NCBI RefSeq assembly: GCF_006439395.2
Contig: NZ_CP083950.1
Coordinates: forward strand, 5,445,001-5,509,000
Source: Mesorhizobium sp. B4-1-4
GTDB lineage: Bacteria > Pseudomonadota > Alphaproteobacteria > Rhizobiales > Rhizobiaceae
Direction: 5' to 3'
Length of the DNA stretch: 64,000 bases
The notes below the pieces were generated by a model. It was not told the origin of the DNA. It worked only from the letters and a program-made list of their open reading frames with translations, and searched no databases. The position numbers were made by a program, and so were the translations under genes. This document shows positions 33,615 through 42,651 of the stretch, piece after piece (position 1 is the first letter of the stretch; the number at the start of each line of letters is the position of its first letter).

Positions 33615-34868
33615 CTAAGCCGGCCGTTTCAAGCCGAGATGTTCACGCAGCGTGCGGCCCTCATAGTCCCTGCGAAACAGCCCGCGCCGTTGCAACTCCG
33701 GCACGACCAGCGTGGCAAAGGCGTCGAGTTCGCCAGGGAAGTAAGACGGCATCACGTTGAAGCCATCGGCCGCACCACCTTCGAACCGTGCCTGTAACTC
33801 ATCGGCGACCCGCGCCGCCGTGCCGACGATGCGCCAATGGCCGCGTGCGCCGGCGAAGTGGCGGGCAAGCTGGCGGATGGAGAGCCCGTCGCGGCGCGAC
33901 TGCTCGACAACCAGCGTCTGCCGGCTTTTCATGCCCTCGCTCTCCGGCAGTTGGGGCAGCGGCCCGTTGACCGGATAGCGCCACAGATCTGAAATACTGA
34001 GATAGCTGGACAGCAGCGCGACGCCGACATCGTCGGGGATCAGTTCCTGCAATTCCTCATGTTTCTCCCGGGCTTCGGCCTCGGTTTCCGCCACCACGGG
34101 TGCTACGCCCGGCATGATCTTGATGTCGTCTGGCTCACGCCCATAGGCCGCCACGCGCCCCTTGAGGTCGTCATAAAAGGCCTTGGCTTCCTCGAAGGTC
34201 TGTGCCGCGGTGAACACGACGTCGGCGGTGCGGGCGGCAAGGTCGCGGCCGACATCCGAGGCGCCGGCCTGGACCATGACCGGCGCACCTTGCGGCGAGC
34301 GCGGCAGGTCGAGCGGATCGCGCACCGAAAAGCTCTGGCCCTCGTGAGCGGAAGCCTTGCCGCTCCAAAGATCGGTAACTACTTCGGCGAATTCGCGCGC
34401 CCGCTCATAGCGGTCGGCATGCGGCTTGAGGCCCGTGGCGCCGAAATTGGCGGCTTCGATCGGGCTGGCCGAGGTGACCAGGTTCCAGCCGGCCCGGCCG
34501 CCGCTCAGATGGTCGAGCGACAGGAAGGTTCGCGCCAGGCCGTAGGGCTCGTTGTAGCTCGTCGACGCCGTCGAAACGAGGCCGATGCGGCTGGTCTGGA
34601 CGGCGAGCGCCGAAAGCAGGCTGATCGGCTCGAAGCCGATCGACCGCGACGTCTGGCTGGCGATGCTGACATTGGCTTCGCGCAGGCCGGCGGCGTCCTC
34701 GCAGAAGATCATGTCGAACTTGGCCGCTTCCGCGATGCGCGCAAGTTGGATGTAGTGGTCGATGTCGATGCCCGCGGTCACATGCGCTTTCGGATGCCGC
34801 CAGGCGGCGATGTGATGGCCCGTCGCCCACAGGAAGGCGCCGAGCTTCATCTGGCGGGACGCGGTCAT
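33615..34868 (-). CDS. NtaA/DszA-family FMN-dependent monooxygenase
   Basis: A 417-aa luciferase-like flavin monooxygenase. N-terminal M-K-L-G-A-F-L-W-A-T-G-H-H-I-A-A-W-R-H is the NtaA/SnaA/DszA signature, followed by G-L-V-S-T-A-S-T-S-Y-N-E-P-Y and G-R-A-G-W-N-L-V-T-S. These enzymes use FMNH2 from a separate reductase to open or oxidise nitrilotriacetate, sulfur or alkane substrates; substrate unknown here. ATG at 34868 overlaps the preceding gene (ATGA). The longer frame upstream lies inside that gene. Convergent with xdhC. Confidence 0.82.
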   Translation of the reverse strand: MTASRQMKLGAFLWATGHHIAAWRHPKAHVTAGIDIDHYIQLARIAEAAKFDMIFCEDAAGLREANVSIASQTSRSIGFEPISLLSALAVQTSRIGLVSTASTSYNEPYGLARTFLSLDHLSGGRAGWNLVTSASPIEAANFGATGLKPHADRYERAREFAEVVTDLWSGKASAHEGQSFSVRDPLDLPRSPQGAPVMVQAGASDVGRDLAARTADVVFTAAQTFEEAKAFYDDLKGRVAAYGREPDDIKIMPGVAPVVAETEAEAREKHEELQELIPDDVGVALLSSYLSISDLWRYPVNGPLPQLPESEGMKSRQTLVVEQSRRDGLSIRQLARHFAGARGHWRIVGTAARVADELQARFEGGAADGFNVMPSYFPGELDAFATLVVPELQRRGLFRRDYEGRTLREHLGLKRPA

Positions 34869-35845
34869 TGGCTGCCTCCGCCGGCAAGTCCAAGATGCGA
34901 GCGCAAGGTTGTCCCACGATAACCTCCTCGAACGAGGCCGCGCCGCCGCAACTCCGGCACGACACGATCGACGAAATTGTCGAGCGCCGGAAGCTGCGCA
35001 GGTACCAGGACATTGAACCCGTCGCAGCCTTCCGAACGGAGCCATTCTTCCAGCCTGTCGGCGGCGGCCCGATCAGAGCCAGCGACATTCATCAGCACCT
35101 TCATGGCACCTGGATCGCGCCCCGCGGCCGTGACGCGGCGCCTCAGGTCATCAATGCGTGCCTTCGCCACGTTGCTCGGTCCGTGTTCCAGCAAAACAAC
35201 ATCAGCGGTGCGGGCAGCGACATCCATGTCGGACTCCGACAGGCCGGACAGCACCAGCACCGGCATGTCCTGCGGCGAGCGTGCGATGTTGAGCGGTCCG
35301 CGCACCGAGAAGAATTCGCCTTTGTGATCGAGCAAATGCATCTTTTCAGGATAGTGGAAGCGGCCGCCGCTCTTGTCGAACAGCAGAGCATCCGCATCCC
35401 AGCCCTGCCACAGGCCTTGGACGATGCCGATATATTCCTCCGTGCGGCGGCGAAAATCGCCTTCGGAAAACCCGTCCGGCCGGCTGAAATTCGCGGCCTC
35501 GCGTGGTGACTGCGCCACGGTCGCGTTCCAGCCAGTGCGGCCGTGGCTGATGATGTCGAGCGACGCAAAACGGCGCGCCAGATTGTAAGGCTGGTGGGCA
35601 ATTGTCGAGGCCCTGGCGACCAGGCCGATCCTACTGGTTACAGTTGCCAGTGCCGCCAAGAGTGTCGTCGCCTCGAACGAACTGCTAGAATGGGCACTGC
35701 CAGGGGCGGAATCGACGATAATGGCCATGTCCAGGCCCGCCTCTTCCGCCTTGCGGGCAAGGCCGGCAACAAGGCCGAAGTCCGGCGTTGGCATGGATGT
35801 GAGATCGAGTGAAACGGCGAGATGCATTGTCGTGGTGTTGCCCAT
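34865..35845 (-). CDS. Luciferase-like (LLM) flavin-dependent oxidoreductase
   Basis: A 326-aa bacterial-luciferase-fold protein, related to but more divergent than its neighbour. It shares I-G-L-V-A-R-A-S-T-I, G-R-T-G-W-N-A-T-V-A-Q-S-P and R-S-P-Q-D-M-P-V-L. Translationally coupled to the NtaA-like gene, so the two probably act on one substrate. The ATG at 35845 has GAGG 11 bases upstream; ATGs at 35863 and 35827 are alternatives. No flavin reductase gene is adjacent. Confidence 0.75.
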   Translation of the reverse strand: MGNTTTMHLAVSLDLTSMPTPDFGLVAGLARKAEEAGLDMAIIVDSAPGSAHSSSSFEATTLLAALATVTSRIGLVARASTIAHQPYNLARRFASLDIISHGRTGWNATVAQSPREAANFSRPDGFSEGDFRRRTEEYIGIVQGLWQGWDADALLFDKSGGRFHYPEKMHLLDHKGEFFSVRGPLNIARSPQDMPVLVLSGLSESDMDVAARTADVVLLEHGPSNVAKARIDDLRRRVTAAGRDPGAMKVLMNVAGSDRAAADRLEEWLRSEGCDGFNVLVPAQLPALDNFVDRVVPELRRRGLVRGGYRGTTLRSHLGLAGGGSQ

Positions 35846-35973
35846 CGGCTGCTCGTACCTCATCCAAGGTGCGGATTGCCCGGGTCAAACCGCGCAGGGG
35901 ACGAAACTAAGTTCGTCCTCTGGCGAGGCAAGCCCTTTGGGTAGGCCAGTGGGCGGTCACTCGCCGGCCAGCT

Positions 35974-36894
35974 CTATTTCCCGGCGAGAATATCCTTGAT
36001 CAGCCGCTGGCAGCGCTCCGCCATGAAGTCGAGCAACAGCCGCACCTTCGGGTCTTGCAGTTTCTTGTGCGGATAGACGGCGGCGAATTGCACCGGCGTC
36101 GGTGGCGTGTTGGCGAGGATCACCTTAAGCCGCCGGTCGCGGATGAACGGCTCGACCTCGAAGCGCGGCTTGTTGATGATGCCGCGCCCGGACAATGCCC
36201 AGCCGGTCAGCACGTCGCCATCGTCGGTGTCGTAGGGCCCGTGCACCTCGAATTTCTGTGGCCCGGTGGGGGTCTGCAAGGTCCAGACATATTCGCGCGC
36301 GCCGGAATAGCGCAGCATCAGGCAGTCATGCTTCTTGCCGATCAGTTCTTGCGGTTCGGTAGGCTCGCCGCGCGCCTCCAGATATTTCGGCGCGGCCACC
36401 AGCACGCGTTCGCAATCCATGATGCCGCGCATCCGCAGGCTGGAATCTTCGATGATGCCCAACCGGAAGGCGACGTCGATGCCTTCCTTCATGATGTCGA
36501 CATTGTGGTCCGAAAGCCTGAGCCGCACCTCGATGTCGGGATATTTGTCGTGGAAATCGGGAATGCCCGAAGCCACCAGCCGGCGCCCGAGGCCGAGCGG
36601 CGCCGTCACCTTGATGGTGCCGCGTGGCTGGCCGGAGAGCGCCGAGACGGCGGCCTCCGCCTCGGTGATCGCCTCCAGCACCTGCTTGGCGCCGGCATAA
36701 AACACGGTGCCATGCTCGGTCGGCATCAATTGCCGTGTGGTGCGGTTGAACAGCCGCACGCCAAGATGCTTCTCCAGTTCCTTGATGCGGTTGGAGGCGA
36801 CCGCTGGCGAAATGCGCATGTCGCGCCCCGCCGCCGACAGATTGCCGAGTTCGACGACGCGAACGAAGACGGCGATGTTGTCGAGATAGGCCAT
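35974..36894 (-). CDS. LysR-family transcriptional regulator
   Basis: A 306-aa regulator. N-terminal winged HTH (about 1-60: F-V-R-V-V-E-L-G-N-L-S-A-A, R-I-K-E-L-E-K-H-L-G-V-R-L-F-N-R-T-T-R) and a LysR substrate domain from about 90. It is divergent from puuD (137-base gap) and upstream, on the same strand, of the two flavin monooxygenases. It might control either; the sequence does not decide. No clear T-N11-A site was identified in the gap, which contains a T-run at about 36944-36955. Confidence 0.82.
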   Translation of the reverse strand: MAYLDNIAVFVRVVELGNLSAAGRDMRISPAVASNRIKELEKHLGVRLFNRTTRQLMPTEHGTVFYAGAKQVLEAITEAEAAVSALSGQPRGTIKVTAPLGLGRRLVASGIPDFHDKYPDIEVRLRLSDHNVDIMKEGIDVAFRLGIIEDSSLRMRGIMDCERVLVAAPKYLEARGEPTEPQELIGKKHDCLMLRYSGAREYVWTLQTPTGPQKFEVHGPYDTDDGDVLTGWALSGRGIINKPRFEVEPFIRDRRLKVILANTPPTPVQFAAVYPHKKLQDPKVRLLLDFMAERCQRLIKDILAGK

Positions 36895-37031
36895 GCGGTT
36901 CCGGGGCTTTCATGCGGCTGCGTATAGCCAACCTAGTATTTTCCATTTTTTTTTGAAAGTCATCGCACACCTCGCCTCTTTTCGTTTGCGCGCCACACCG
37001 TAAAGTCAGCCAATCGGCAGGGACGACTTCA

Positions 37032-38249
37032 ATGATGGATTTCGCCATTTTCTGGGACTGGCTGAGCTTCGCCGTGCGCTGGCTGCACGTCATCACCGCC
37101 ATCGCATGGATCGGCTCGTCATTCTATTTCGTCGCGCTCGATCTCGGCCTGCGCCAGCGTCCAGGCATGCCTGTCGGCGCCTTCGGCGAAGAATGGCAGG
37201 TGCATGGCGGCGGCTTCTACCACATCCAGAAATATCTGGTGGCGCCGGCCGAGATGCCGGAGCACCTGACCTGGTTCAAATGGGAATCCTACGCCACCTG
37301 GCTGTCAGGCTTCGCCATGCTGTGCGTGGTCTATTACGCCGGCGCCGACCTGTTCCTGATCGATCCCAATGTGCTGCCCATGTCGGTGCCTACAGGCATC
37401 CTGCTGTCGATGGCAACGATCGGCGTCGGCTGGGTGGTCTATGATCTCCTGTGCCGCTCGCCGCTCGGCAAGAGCGACACCGGCCTGATGCTGGTCCTCT
37501 ATTGCGTGCTGGTGTTCATCGCCTGGGGGCTGACGCACCTGTTCACCGGCCGCGCCGCTTTCCTGCATCTGGGCGCCATCACCGCGACGATCATGTCGGC
37601 CAACGTCTTCATGGTCATCATTCCCAACCAGAAGATCGTCGTCGCCGACCTCATCGCCGGCCGCAAGCCAGACCCCAAATATGGCAAGATCGCCAAGCAG
37701 CGCTCGCTTCACAACAACTACCTGACACTGCCCGTGCTGTTCCTGATGCTGTCGAACCACTATCCCCTGGCGTTCGGCACGCAGTTCAACTGGGTCATCG
37801 CCTCGCTGGTGTTCATCATCGGCGTCTTGATCCGGCACTATTTCAACACCGTGCACAAGCGTGCCGGCAATCCGCACTGGACATGGCTCGGCGCCCTTGT
37901 CCTGTTCATGGTCATCATCTGGCTGTCGACCGTGCCGAAGGTGCTGACTGGCGAACCGAAGGCTTCCGCCTCGGCGGAAGTCTATGTCGCCTCCGCGCAT
38001 TTCCCAGCCGTGCGCGACACCGTGCTCGGCCGTTGCGCGATGTGCCATGCGGCCGAACCCGTCTATGAAGGCATCTACCATGCCCCCAAGGGCGTAATGC
38101 TGGACACCGATGCCAACATCGCCGATCACGCCCGCGAGATCTATTTGCAGGCTGGCCGCAGCCACGCCATGCCACCCGCCAATGTCAGCCAGATCACAGA
38201 CAAGGAACGGGCGCTGCTGGTGGCCTGGTTCGAAGGCGCGGGGAAATAA
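37032..38249 (+). CDS. puuD: Membrane urate oxidase with C-terminal cytochrome c domain
   Basis: A 405-aa protein. Residues 1-300 form a urate hydroxylase/oxidase membrane domain with about eight TM helices (W-I-G-S-S-F-Y-F, H-G-G-G-F-Y-H-I-Q-K). A C-terminal domain carries one haem-c motif C-A-M-C-H (335-339). It oxidises urate to 5-hydroxyisourate and hands electrons to the respiratory chain instead of making H2O2. It starts M-M; the second ATG (37035) is possible. guaD follows after 2 bases. Not to be confused with gamma-glutamyl-GABA hydrolase, also called PuuD. Confidence 0.9.
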   Translation: MMDFAIFWDWLSFAVRWLHVITAIAWIGSSFYFVALDLGLRQRPGMPVGAFGEEWQVHGGGFYHIQKYLVAPAEMPEHLTWFKWESYATWLSGFAMLCVVYYAGADLFLIDPNVLPMSVPTGILLSMATIGVGWVVYDLLCRSPLGKSDTGLMLVLYCVLVFIAWGLTHLFTGRAAFLHLGAITATIMSANVFMVIIPNQKIVVADLIAGRKPDPKYGKIAKQRSLHNNYLTLPVLFLMLSNHYPLAFGTQFNWVIASLVFIIGVLIRHYFNTVHKRAGNPHWTWLGALVLFMVIIWLSTVPKVLTGEPKASASAEVYVASAHFPAVRDTVLGRCAMCHAAEPVYEGIYHAPKGVMLDTDANIADHAREIYLQAGRSHAMPPANVSQITDKERALLVAWFEGAGK

Positions 38250-38251
38250 GC

Positions 38252-39565
38252 ATGACCTCGACACTTCTGCGCGGCCGCACGCTGTCCTTCGTGCGCTGGC
38301 CCGAAACCATCGACGATCATTCCGCCTGGCGCTACGAGGAGGATGGCGGCCTGCTGATAAGCGACGGCATGATCGTCGCTGCCGGCGCCTATGCCGATGT
38401 CGAGAAGCATGCCGGTGAGGGGACAACAAAGATCGATCACCGGCCGCATCTGCTGCTGCCGGGCTTCATCGATACGCACGTGCATTTCCCGCAGATGCAG
38501 ATCATCGCTTCCTACGGCGCCGAACTGCTCGACTGGCTGAACACCTACACCTTCCCGGAAGAGACGAAATTCGCCAATGCGCAGCATGGCCGCCGCATCG
38601 CGCGGCTGTTCCTTGACGAGACGGTCCGCCACGGCACGACAACGGTGGTCGCCTACTGCTCGGTGCACAAGGCCTCCGCCGAAGCCTTCTTCGCCGAGTC
38701 GCATGCGCGCGACATGCTCAACATCGCTGGCAAGGTGATGATGGACCGCAACGCGCCCGAGGGCGTGCTCGATACGGCGCAATCAGGCTATGACGACAGC
38801 AAGGCGCTGATCGCGGAGTGGCATGGCAAGGGGCGTCAGCACTATGCCGTCACGCCCCGCTTCGCCATTACCTCCTCGCCGGAGCAGATGGAGATGGCTG
38901 GAGCCTTGTGCCGGGAATATCCCGGCCTGCATATGCAGACGCATCTGTCGGAAAACCACGCCGAGATCGCGTTCACGCAACAGCTCTACCCCTGGTCGCG
39001 CGACTACACCGACGTCTACGAACATTATGGGCTGCTGGGCAAAAAGAGCCTGTTCGGTCACTGCATCCATCTGGGGGAACGTGAGGCCGATGCGCTTTCG
39101 GATAGCGGTTCGGTGGCGGTGTTCTGCCCGACCTCGAACCTGTTCCTCGGTTCCGGCCTGTTCGACTATCAGCGCTACCGCCGTCGCGAGAAACCGTTGC
39201 GGATCGCGGCGGCCACCGATGTCGGCGGCGGTACCAATTATTCCATGCTGCGAACCATGGACGAAGGCTACAAGGTGATCGCGCTGAACGGCGAGAAGCT
39301 GAACCCGTTCCAGTCCTTCTGGCAGATAACGCGCGGCAATGCCGAGGCGCTGTCGATGGCGGAAAAGATCGGCACGCTGGATGAAAGCACCGACGCCGAT
39401 ATCGTCGTGCTCGACGCCAGGGCAACACCCGCGATGCGGCTCAGGATGGAAACGGTGGAGACGCTGGCGCAGGAACTGTTTCTGCTGCAGACGCTGGGTG
39501 ACGACCGTGCGGTGCGCGAGGTCTATGTCGCGGGGCGGCCCGCCAAGAGTGACCTGGCGAATTAG
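38252..39565 (+). CDS. guaD: Guanine deaminase
   Basis: A 437-aa amidohydrolase. Metal ligands His76 and His78 (F-I-D-T-H-V-H-F), later H-L-S-E-N-H-A-E, G-H-C-I-H-L and A-T-D-V-G-G-G-T-N-Y-S-M. It converts guanine to xanthine, feeding XdhAB. It starts 2 bases after puuD and is surely cotranscribed. Length and motifs fit bacterial GuaD of the amidohydrolase superfamily; cytoplasmic. Confidence 0.9.
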   Translation: MTSTLLRGRTLSFVRWPETIDDHSAWRYEEDGGLLISDGMIVAAGAYADVEKHAGEGTTKIDHRPHLLLPGFIDTHVHFPQMQIIASYGAELLDWLNTYTFPEETKFANAQHGRRIARLFLDETVRHGTTTVVAYCSVHKASAEAFFAESHARDMLNIAGKVMMDRNAPEGVLDTAQSGYDDSKALIAEWHGKGRQHYAVTPRFAITSSPEQMEMAGALCREYPGLHMQTHLSENHAEIAFTQQLYPWSRDYTDVYEHYGLLGKKSLFGHCIHLGEREADALSDSGSVAVFCPTSNLFLGSGLFDYQRYRRREKPLRIAAATDVGGGTNYSMLRTMDEGYKVIALNGEKLNPFQSFWQITRGNAEALSMAEKIGTLDESTDADIVVLDARATPAMRLRMETVETLAQELFLLQTLGDDRAVREVYVAGRPAKSDLAN

Positions 39566-39643
39566 AGGCCTACGGTGCGTTCCTTGCTTGACCCGGCGGC
39601 AGCCATCGGTCAAAGCGTGCGGCGAAGTTGACAGGGGAACGAC

Positions 39644-40150
39644 ATGGCCGTTGCTGACGACATCGCTCTGATCAAGAGACAGGAAGAGACCCTTGTCTTT
39701 GCCGCCTTCGATGAAGCCGTTGCCTTCAAGATCGGCTCGGCCATCCGGGACCGGGCTCTCGCCGAAAACCTGCCCATCATCGTGGATATCAGGCTGTGGG
39801 GCCGGCCGCTGTTCTATGCGGCAATGCCCGGTTCCAACGCCTCCAATCCCGACTGGGCGCGGCGCAAGATCAATGTCGTCAAACGGTTCCTGCGAAGCAC
39901 CTACCGCATGGTGCTGGAACAGCAGCGCCCGGACCGCACCTTCAAGGTCGGTGAGGGGCTCGACATCTCGGACTACGTGCTGGCCGGCGGCGGCTTTCCG
40001 GTCGCCGTCAAGGGCGCCGGCGTCATCGGCGTGATCGCCGTCTCCGGACTGCCGGAGCGCGAGGATCATGGCGTGGTGGTCGACGCGCTGTGCAATCACC
40101 TGGGCATCGAAGCAAGCGAGCTTGCTCTGCCGCCGGAAACAAATTCGTGA
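39644..40150 (+). CDS. UPF0303/HbpS-GlcG-like protein
   Basis: A 168-aa protein of the UPF0303 (YBR137W-like, heme-degrading/HbpS-fold) family: A-F-D-E-A-V-A-F-K-I-G, L-P-I-I-V-D-I-R-L-W-G, G-S-N-A-S-N-P-D-W and G-G-G-F-P-V-A-V-K-G-A-G-V-I-G. Biochemical role unknown. AGGGGAACG precedes the ATG. It follows guaD by 78 bases and precedes the glycerate kinase gene, so it may be part of the purine/glyoxylate transcript. Confidence 0.75.
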   Translation: MAVADDIALIKRQEETLVFAAFDEAVAFKIGSAIRDRALAENLPIIVDIRLWGRPLFYAAMPGSNASNPDWARRKINVVKRFLRSTYRMVLEQQRPDRTFKVGEGLDISDYVLAGGGFPVAVKGAGVIGVIAVSGLPEREDHGVVVDALCNHLGIEASELALPPETNS

Positions 40151-40157
40151 CGTTGAC

Positions 40158-40284
40158 GCCGCCCCTCATCCGCCTGCCGGCACCTTCTCCCCGTATAGGG
40201 ACGGGGAGAAGGGACTTTGCCGCAACGCCAGCGACCCCCCCTCCCCGTTCTTCACGGGGAGAGGGTAAGGGTGAGGGGCGGCGC
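40158..40284. repeat. RIME-like palindromic repeat, locus C
   Basis: Copy 40158-40213 (CGCCCCTCATCCGCCTGCC ... CACCTTCTCCCCGTATAGGGACGGGGAGAAGG) and a shorter inverted relative at 40234-40284 (CCCCCCCTCCCCG ... CGGGGAGAGGG ... GTGAGGGGCGGCG). Fills the gap between the UPF0303 gene and the glycerate kinase gene. Confidence 0.75.
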
Positions 40285-40325
40285 CAACTTTTCAGAAGTT
40301 CGCCAACCGCACATGGCGGCCAGAT

Positions 40326-41591
40326 ATGACCGTGCTCGATCCGAAAACCTTCCTCATCTCGATCTTCAAGGCAGCCGTCGCCGCCGCCGACCCAGAGAAG
40401 ACCATCAGGCATCATTTGCCGGCTAGACCCAAGGGCCGAACCATCGTCATCGGCGCGGGGAAAGGCTCGGCGCAGATGGCGGCGGCCTTCGAAAAGGTGT
40501 GGGACGGGCCGATCGAAGGGCTGGTCGTCACCCGTTATGGCTATGGCGCCAAATGCGAGCGCATCGAGATCATCGAGGCGGCGCATCCTGTACCGGATGC
40601 CGCTGGCCTCGAAGCCTCGCGGCGCTTGCTCGCAAAGGTCCACGGCCTCACGGCGGACGATCTGGTCGTGGCGCTGATTTCCGGCGGCGGCTCGGCACTG
40701 CTGCCGTCTCCGGCCGAGGGCTTGACACTGGCCGACGAGATCGCCGTCAACGAGGCGCTGCTTGCTTCCGGGGCGCCGATCGCGGCGATGAACACCATCC
40801 GCAAGCATGTCTCCACCATCAAGGGTGGCCGGCTGGCCGCCGCCGCCTGGCCGGCCAAGGTGGTGTCGCTGGTTGTCTCCGACATTCCCGGTGACAATCC
40901 AGCACTTGTCGCATCGGGGCCGACCGTGCCGGACATTGGCAGTCGCGAAGACGCGCTGGCCTCGATCTCTGCCTACGGTATGAATCTGCCGGCGGCGGTG
41001 ATGGCGCACATCAAGTCGCCGGCGGCCGACGCACCCGATCCCGATGATCAGCGCTTTTCGCGCAATGACGTGCATCTGATCGCCTCGGCCGGCGTCTCGC
41101 TGGAAGCGGCGGCGGCGGAAGCGAGGCGCCAGGGCATCGAAGCCGTCATCCTCTCCGATGCCATCGAAGGGGAAGCGCGTGAGGTCGGAGGTGTTCATGC
41201 GGCTATCGCCCGCGAAGTGGCGACGCGCGACCGGCCGTTTCGAAAGCCGGTGCTGATCCTGTCGGGCGGCGAAACCACGGTGACATTGCGGGCAAAGGGC
41301 AAGGGTGGCCGCAACTCGGAATTCCTGCTCGCCTTCGCCCTCGGCATCAACGGCGTGGAAGGCATTCATGCGCTGGCCGCCGACACGGACGGCATCGATG
41401 GCTCGGAAAACAACGCCGGCGCTTTCGCCGACGGCTCAACCGTGTCACGCATGCGGGCTGCCGGCGTCGACGCCAAGGCGATGCTGGCGGGTAACAACGC
41501 CTGGACGGCCTTCAACGCCGTCGGCGATCTTTTCGCGCCTGGCCCAACCGGTACGAATGTCAACGATTTGAGGGCAATCCTCGTTCGGTAG
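40326..41591 (+). CDS. Glycerate 2-kinase (DUF4147/MOFRL type)
   Basis: A 421-aa glycerate kinase of the GckA/TtuD type. N-terminal DUF4147 domain: I-V-I-G-A-G-K-G-S-A-Q-M-A, A-L-I-S-G-G-G-S-A-L-L, M-N-T-I-R-K-H-V-S-T-I-K-G-G-R. C-terminal MOFRL domain: L-S-G-G-E-T-T-V-T, G-G-R-N-S-E-F-L-L and D-T-D-G-I-D-G-S. It phosphorylates D-glycerate to 2-phosphoglycerate. Beside genes that produce glyoxylate from purines, it fits the glyoxylate-tartronate semialdehyde-glycerate route into glycolysis; the carboligase and reductase are not in the window. Confidence 0.85.
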   Translation: MTVLDPKTFLISIFKAAVAAADPEKTIRHHLPARPKGRTIVIGAGKGSAQMAAAFEKVWDGPIEGLVVTRYGYGAKCERIEIIEAAHPVPDAAGLEASRRLLAKVHGLTADDLVVALISGGGSALLPSPAEGLTLADEIAVNEALLASGAPIAAMNTIRKHVSTIKGGRLAAAAWPAKVVSLVVSDIPGDNPALVASGPTVPDIGSREDALASISAYGMNLPAAVMAHIKSPAADAPDPDDQRFSRNDVHLIASAGVSLEAAAAEARRQGIEAVILSDAIEGEAREVGGVHAAIAREVATRDRPFRKPVLILSGGETTVTLRAKGKGGRNSEFLLAFALGINGVEGIHALAADTDGIDGSENNAGAFADGSTVSRMRAAGVDAKAMLAGNNAWTAFNAVGDLFAPGPTGTNVNDLRAILVR

Positions 41592-41621
41592 CGTGCGTCG
41601 CACTAAAACAAACGTGAGCAC

Positions 41622-41796
41622 TGCCCCTCATCCGCCTGCCGGCACCTTCTCCCCGTATAGTGACGGGGGAAGGAAGCTGACCGCGCCTTGGCGCTCTTCT
41701 TGCGACGTTGGTGATTGGCGAAAGCGGCAGGTACAGCGTCTTTCTCCCCGTCACTATACGGGGAGAAATGTCCGGCAGGACAATGAGGGGCGGCGC
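41622..41796. repeat. RIME-like palindromic repeat, locus D (inverted pair)
   Basis: Copies at 41622-41673 (GCCCCTCATCCGCCTGCCGG ... CCCCGTATAGTGACGGGG) and 41740-41796 (TTTCTCCCCGTCACTATACGGGGAGAAA ... GGCAGGACAATGAGGGGCGGCG), opposite orientation. The pair lies between the convergent glycerate kinase and UdgX genes and could act as a bidirectional transcript end. Confidence 0.78.
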
Positions 41797-41805
41797 CGAC
41801 CATCG

Positions 41806-42651
41806 TCAGGCGGCCATCAGCTTCTTCACCTGCTTCATATCCTTCAAAAACCGTTCGCGCTCGGCTTCCTTGTCCGCGGGTTCATGGATGCGCAGGATGA
41901 AGGAGGGGTGGATGGTGATAAAGACGCGCAAACCATCTTCTCGCTCGATCACCTGGCCGCGCATCTTGGTCACCGGGATCGCCTTGCCCAGCAGCGACAA
42001 TGCCGCCGTGGCACCGAGCGCCACGGCGAGGTTTGGCTTGATGAGCGCGAACTCCCTGTCGAGCCACCAGCGGCAGGCCTGGACCTCGCCGGCGTTGGGC
42101 TTTGAGTGGATGCGCCGCTTGCCGCGCGGTTCGAACTTGAAGTGCTTGACCGCGTTGGTGACATAGACCTTCAGGCGGTCGACGCCCGCGTCGTCCAGGA
42201 TGGCGTCGAACACCTTGCCGGCGGGGCCTACGAAAGGTTTGCCGGTGAGGTCCTCCTGGTCGCCGGGCTGTTCGCCGACGAAAACCACTTTGGCGTTGTC
42301 GGGCCCTTCGCCGAACACGGTTTGTGTCGCATCGCGCCATAAGGGACAGCGGCGACAACCCTTCGCGACTTCGCCCAACTCGGAGATGGTGCTCGCACCA
42401 TCGTCCTCAAGCTCTTCGGCCGGCTGGCGCTTCGGCCATTGCTTTGCCTGCACCTTGGCGTGTTGCGGCGCGGGCGTTGTCGGCATCCTGGCGATCATAG
42501 CTTTAGCGGCCTTGTCCGCTTCTGCGATTGGATCTGGAATGAGCGAAGCCTCTGGAAGGTTCCGCCAATATTTTTTCGACATCTCCTTCTGCATGGCTTT
42601 CACCTTCAGCCGCGCCGGATTGAAGATGTTCTCGAAATAGGTGCGCCACAC
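41806..42651 (-). CDS. UdgX-type uracil-DNA glycosylase, N-terminal DUF4130 domain missing
   Basis: 281 aa from a GTG preceded directly by an in-frame TGA. The glycosylase domain (about 90-281) is complete: C-x2-C at 99-102 for the Fe-S cluster, G-E-Q-P-G-D-Q-E-D, the UdgX-specific K-R-R-I-H (178-182; its His forms a covalent uracil-DNA adduct in known UdgX) and H-P-S near the C-terminus. Residues 1-60 (W-R-T-Y-F-E-N-I-F-N-P-A-R-L-K-V-K-A-M) match the linker that in many alphaproteobacteria joins an N-terminal DUF4130 domain to UdgX; that domain is gone. Internal ATGs (M20, M24) could be the true start. Likely a truncated but possibly active DNA-repair protein. Confidence 0.78.
   Translation of the reverse strand: MWRTYFENIFNPARLKVKAMQKEMSKKYWRNLPEASLIPDPIAEADKAAKAMIARMPTTPAPQHAKVQAKQWPKRQPAEELEDDGASTISELGEVAKGCRRCPLWRDATQTVFGEGPDNAKVVFVGEQPGDQEDLTGKPFVGPAGKVFDAILDDAGVDRLKVYVTNAVKHFKFEPRGKRRIHSKPNAGEVQACRWWLDREFALIKPNLAVALGATAALSLLGKAIPVTKMRGQVIEREDGLRVFITIHPSFILRIHEPADKEAERERFLKDMKQVKKLMAA

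Noticed and set aside
36935..36960. T-run as a terminator between LysR and puuD
   Set aside because: No GC hairpin precedes it, and it lies in a divergent promoter region where no transcript should end.
38252..39565. Alternative naming as chlorohydrolase/8-oxoguanine deaminase
   Set aside because: Start two bases behind urate oxidase and the GuaD-type metal and substrate motifs make guanine deaminase the better call.
40158..40325. Rho-independent terminators at the GGGGAGAAGG hairpins
   Set aside because: The same palindromes recur at several loci, including inside the xdhA-xdhB operon, and lack T-tracts; they are a dispersed repeat family.
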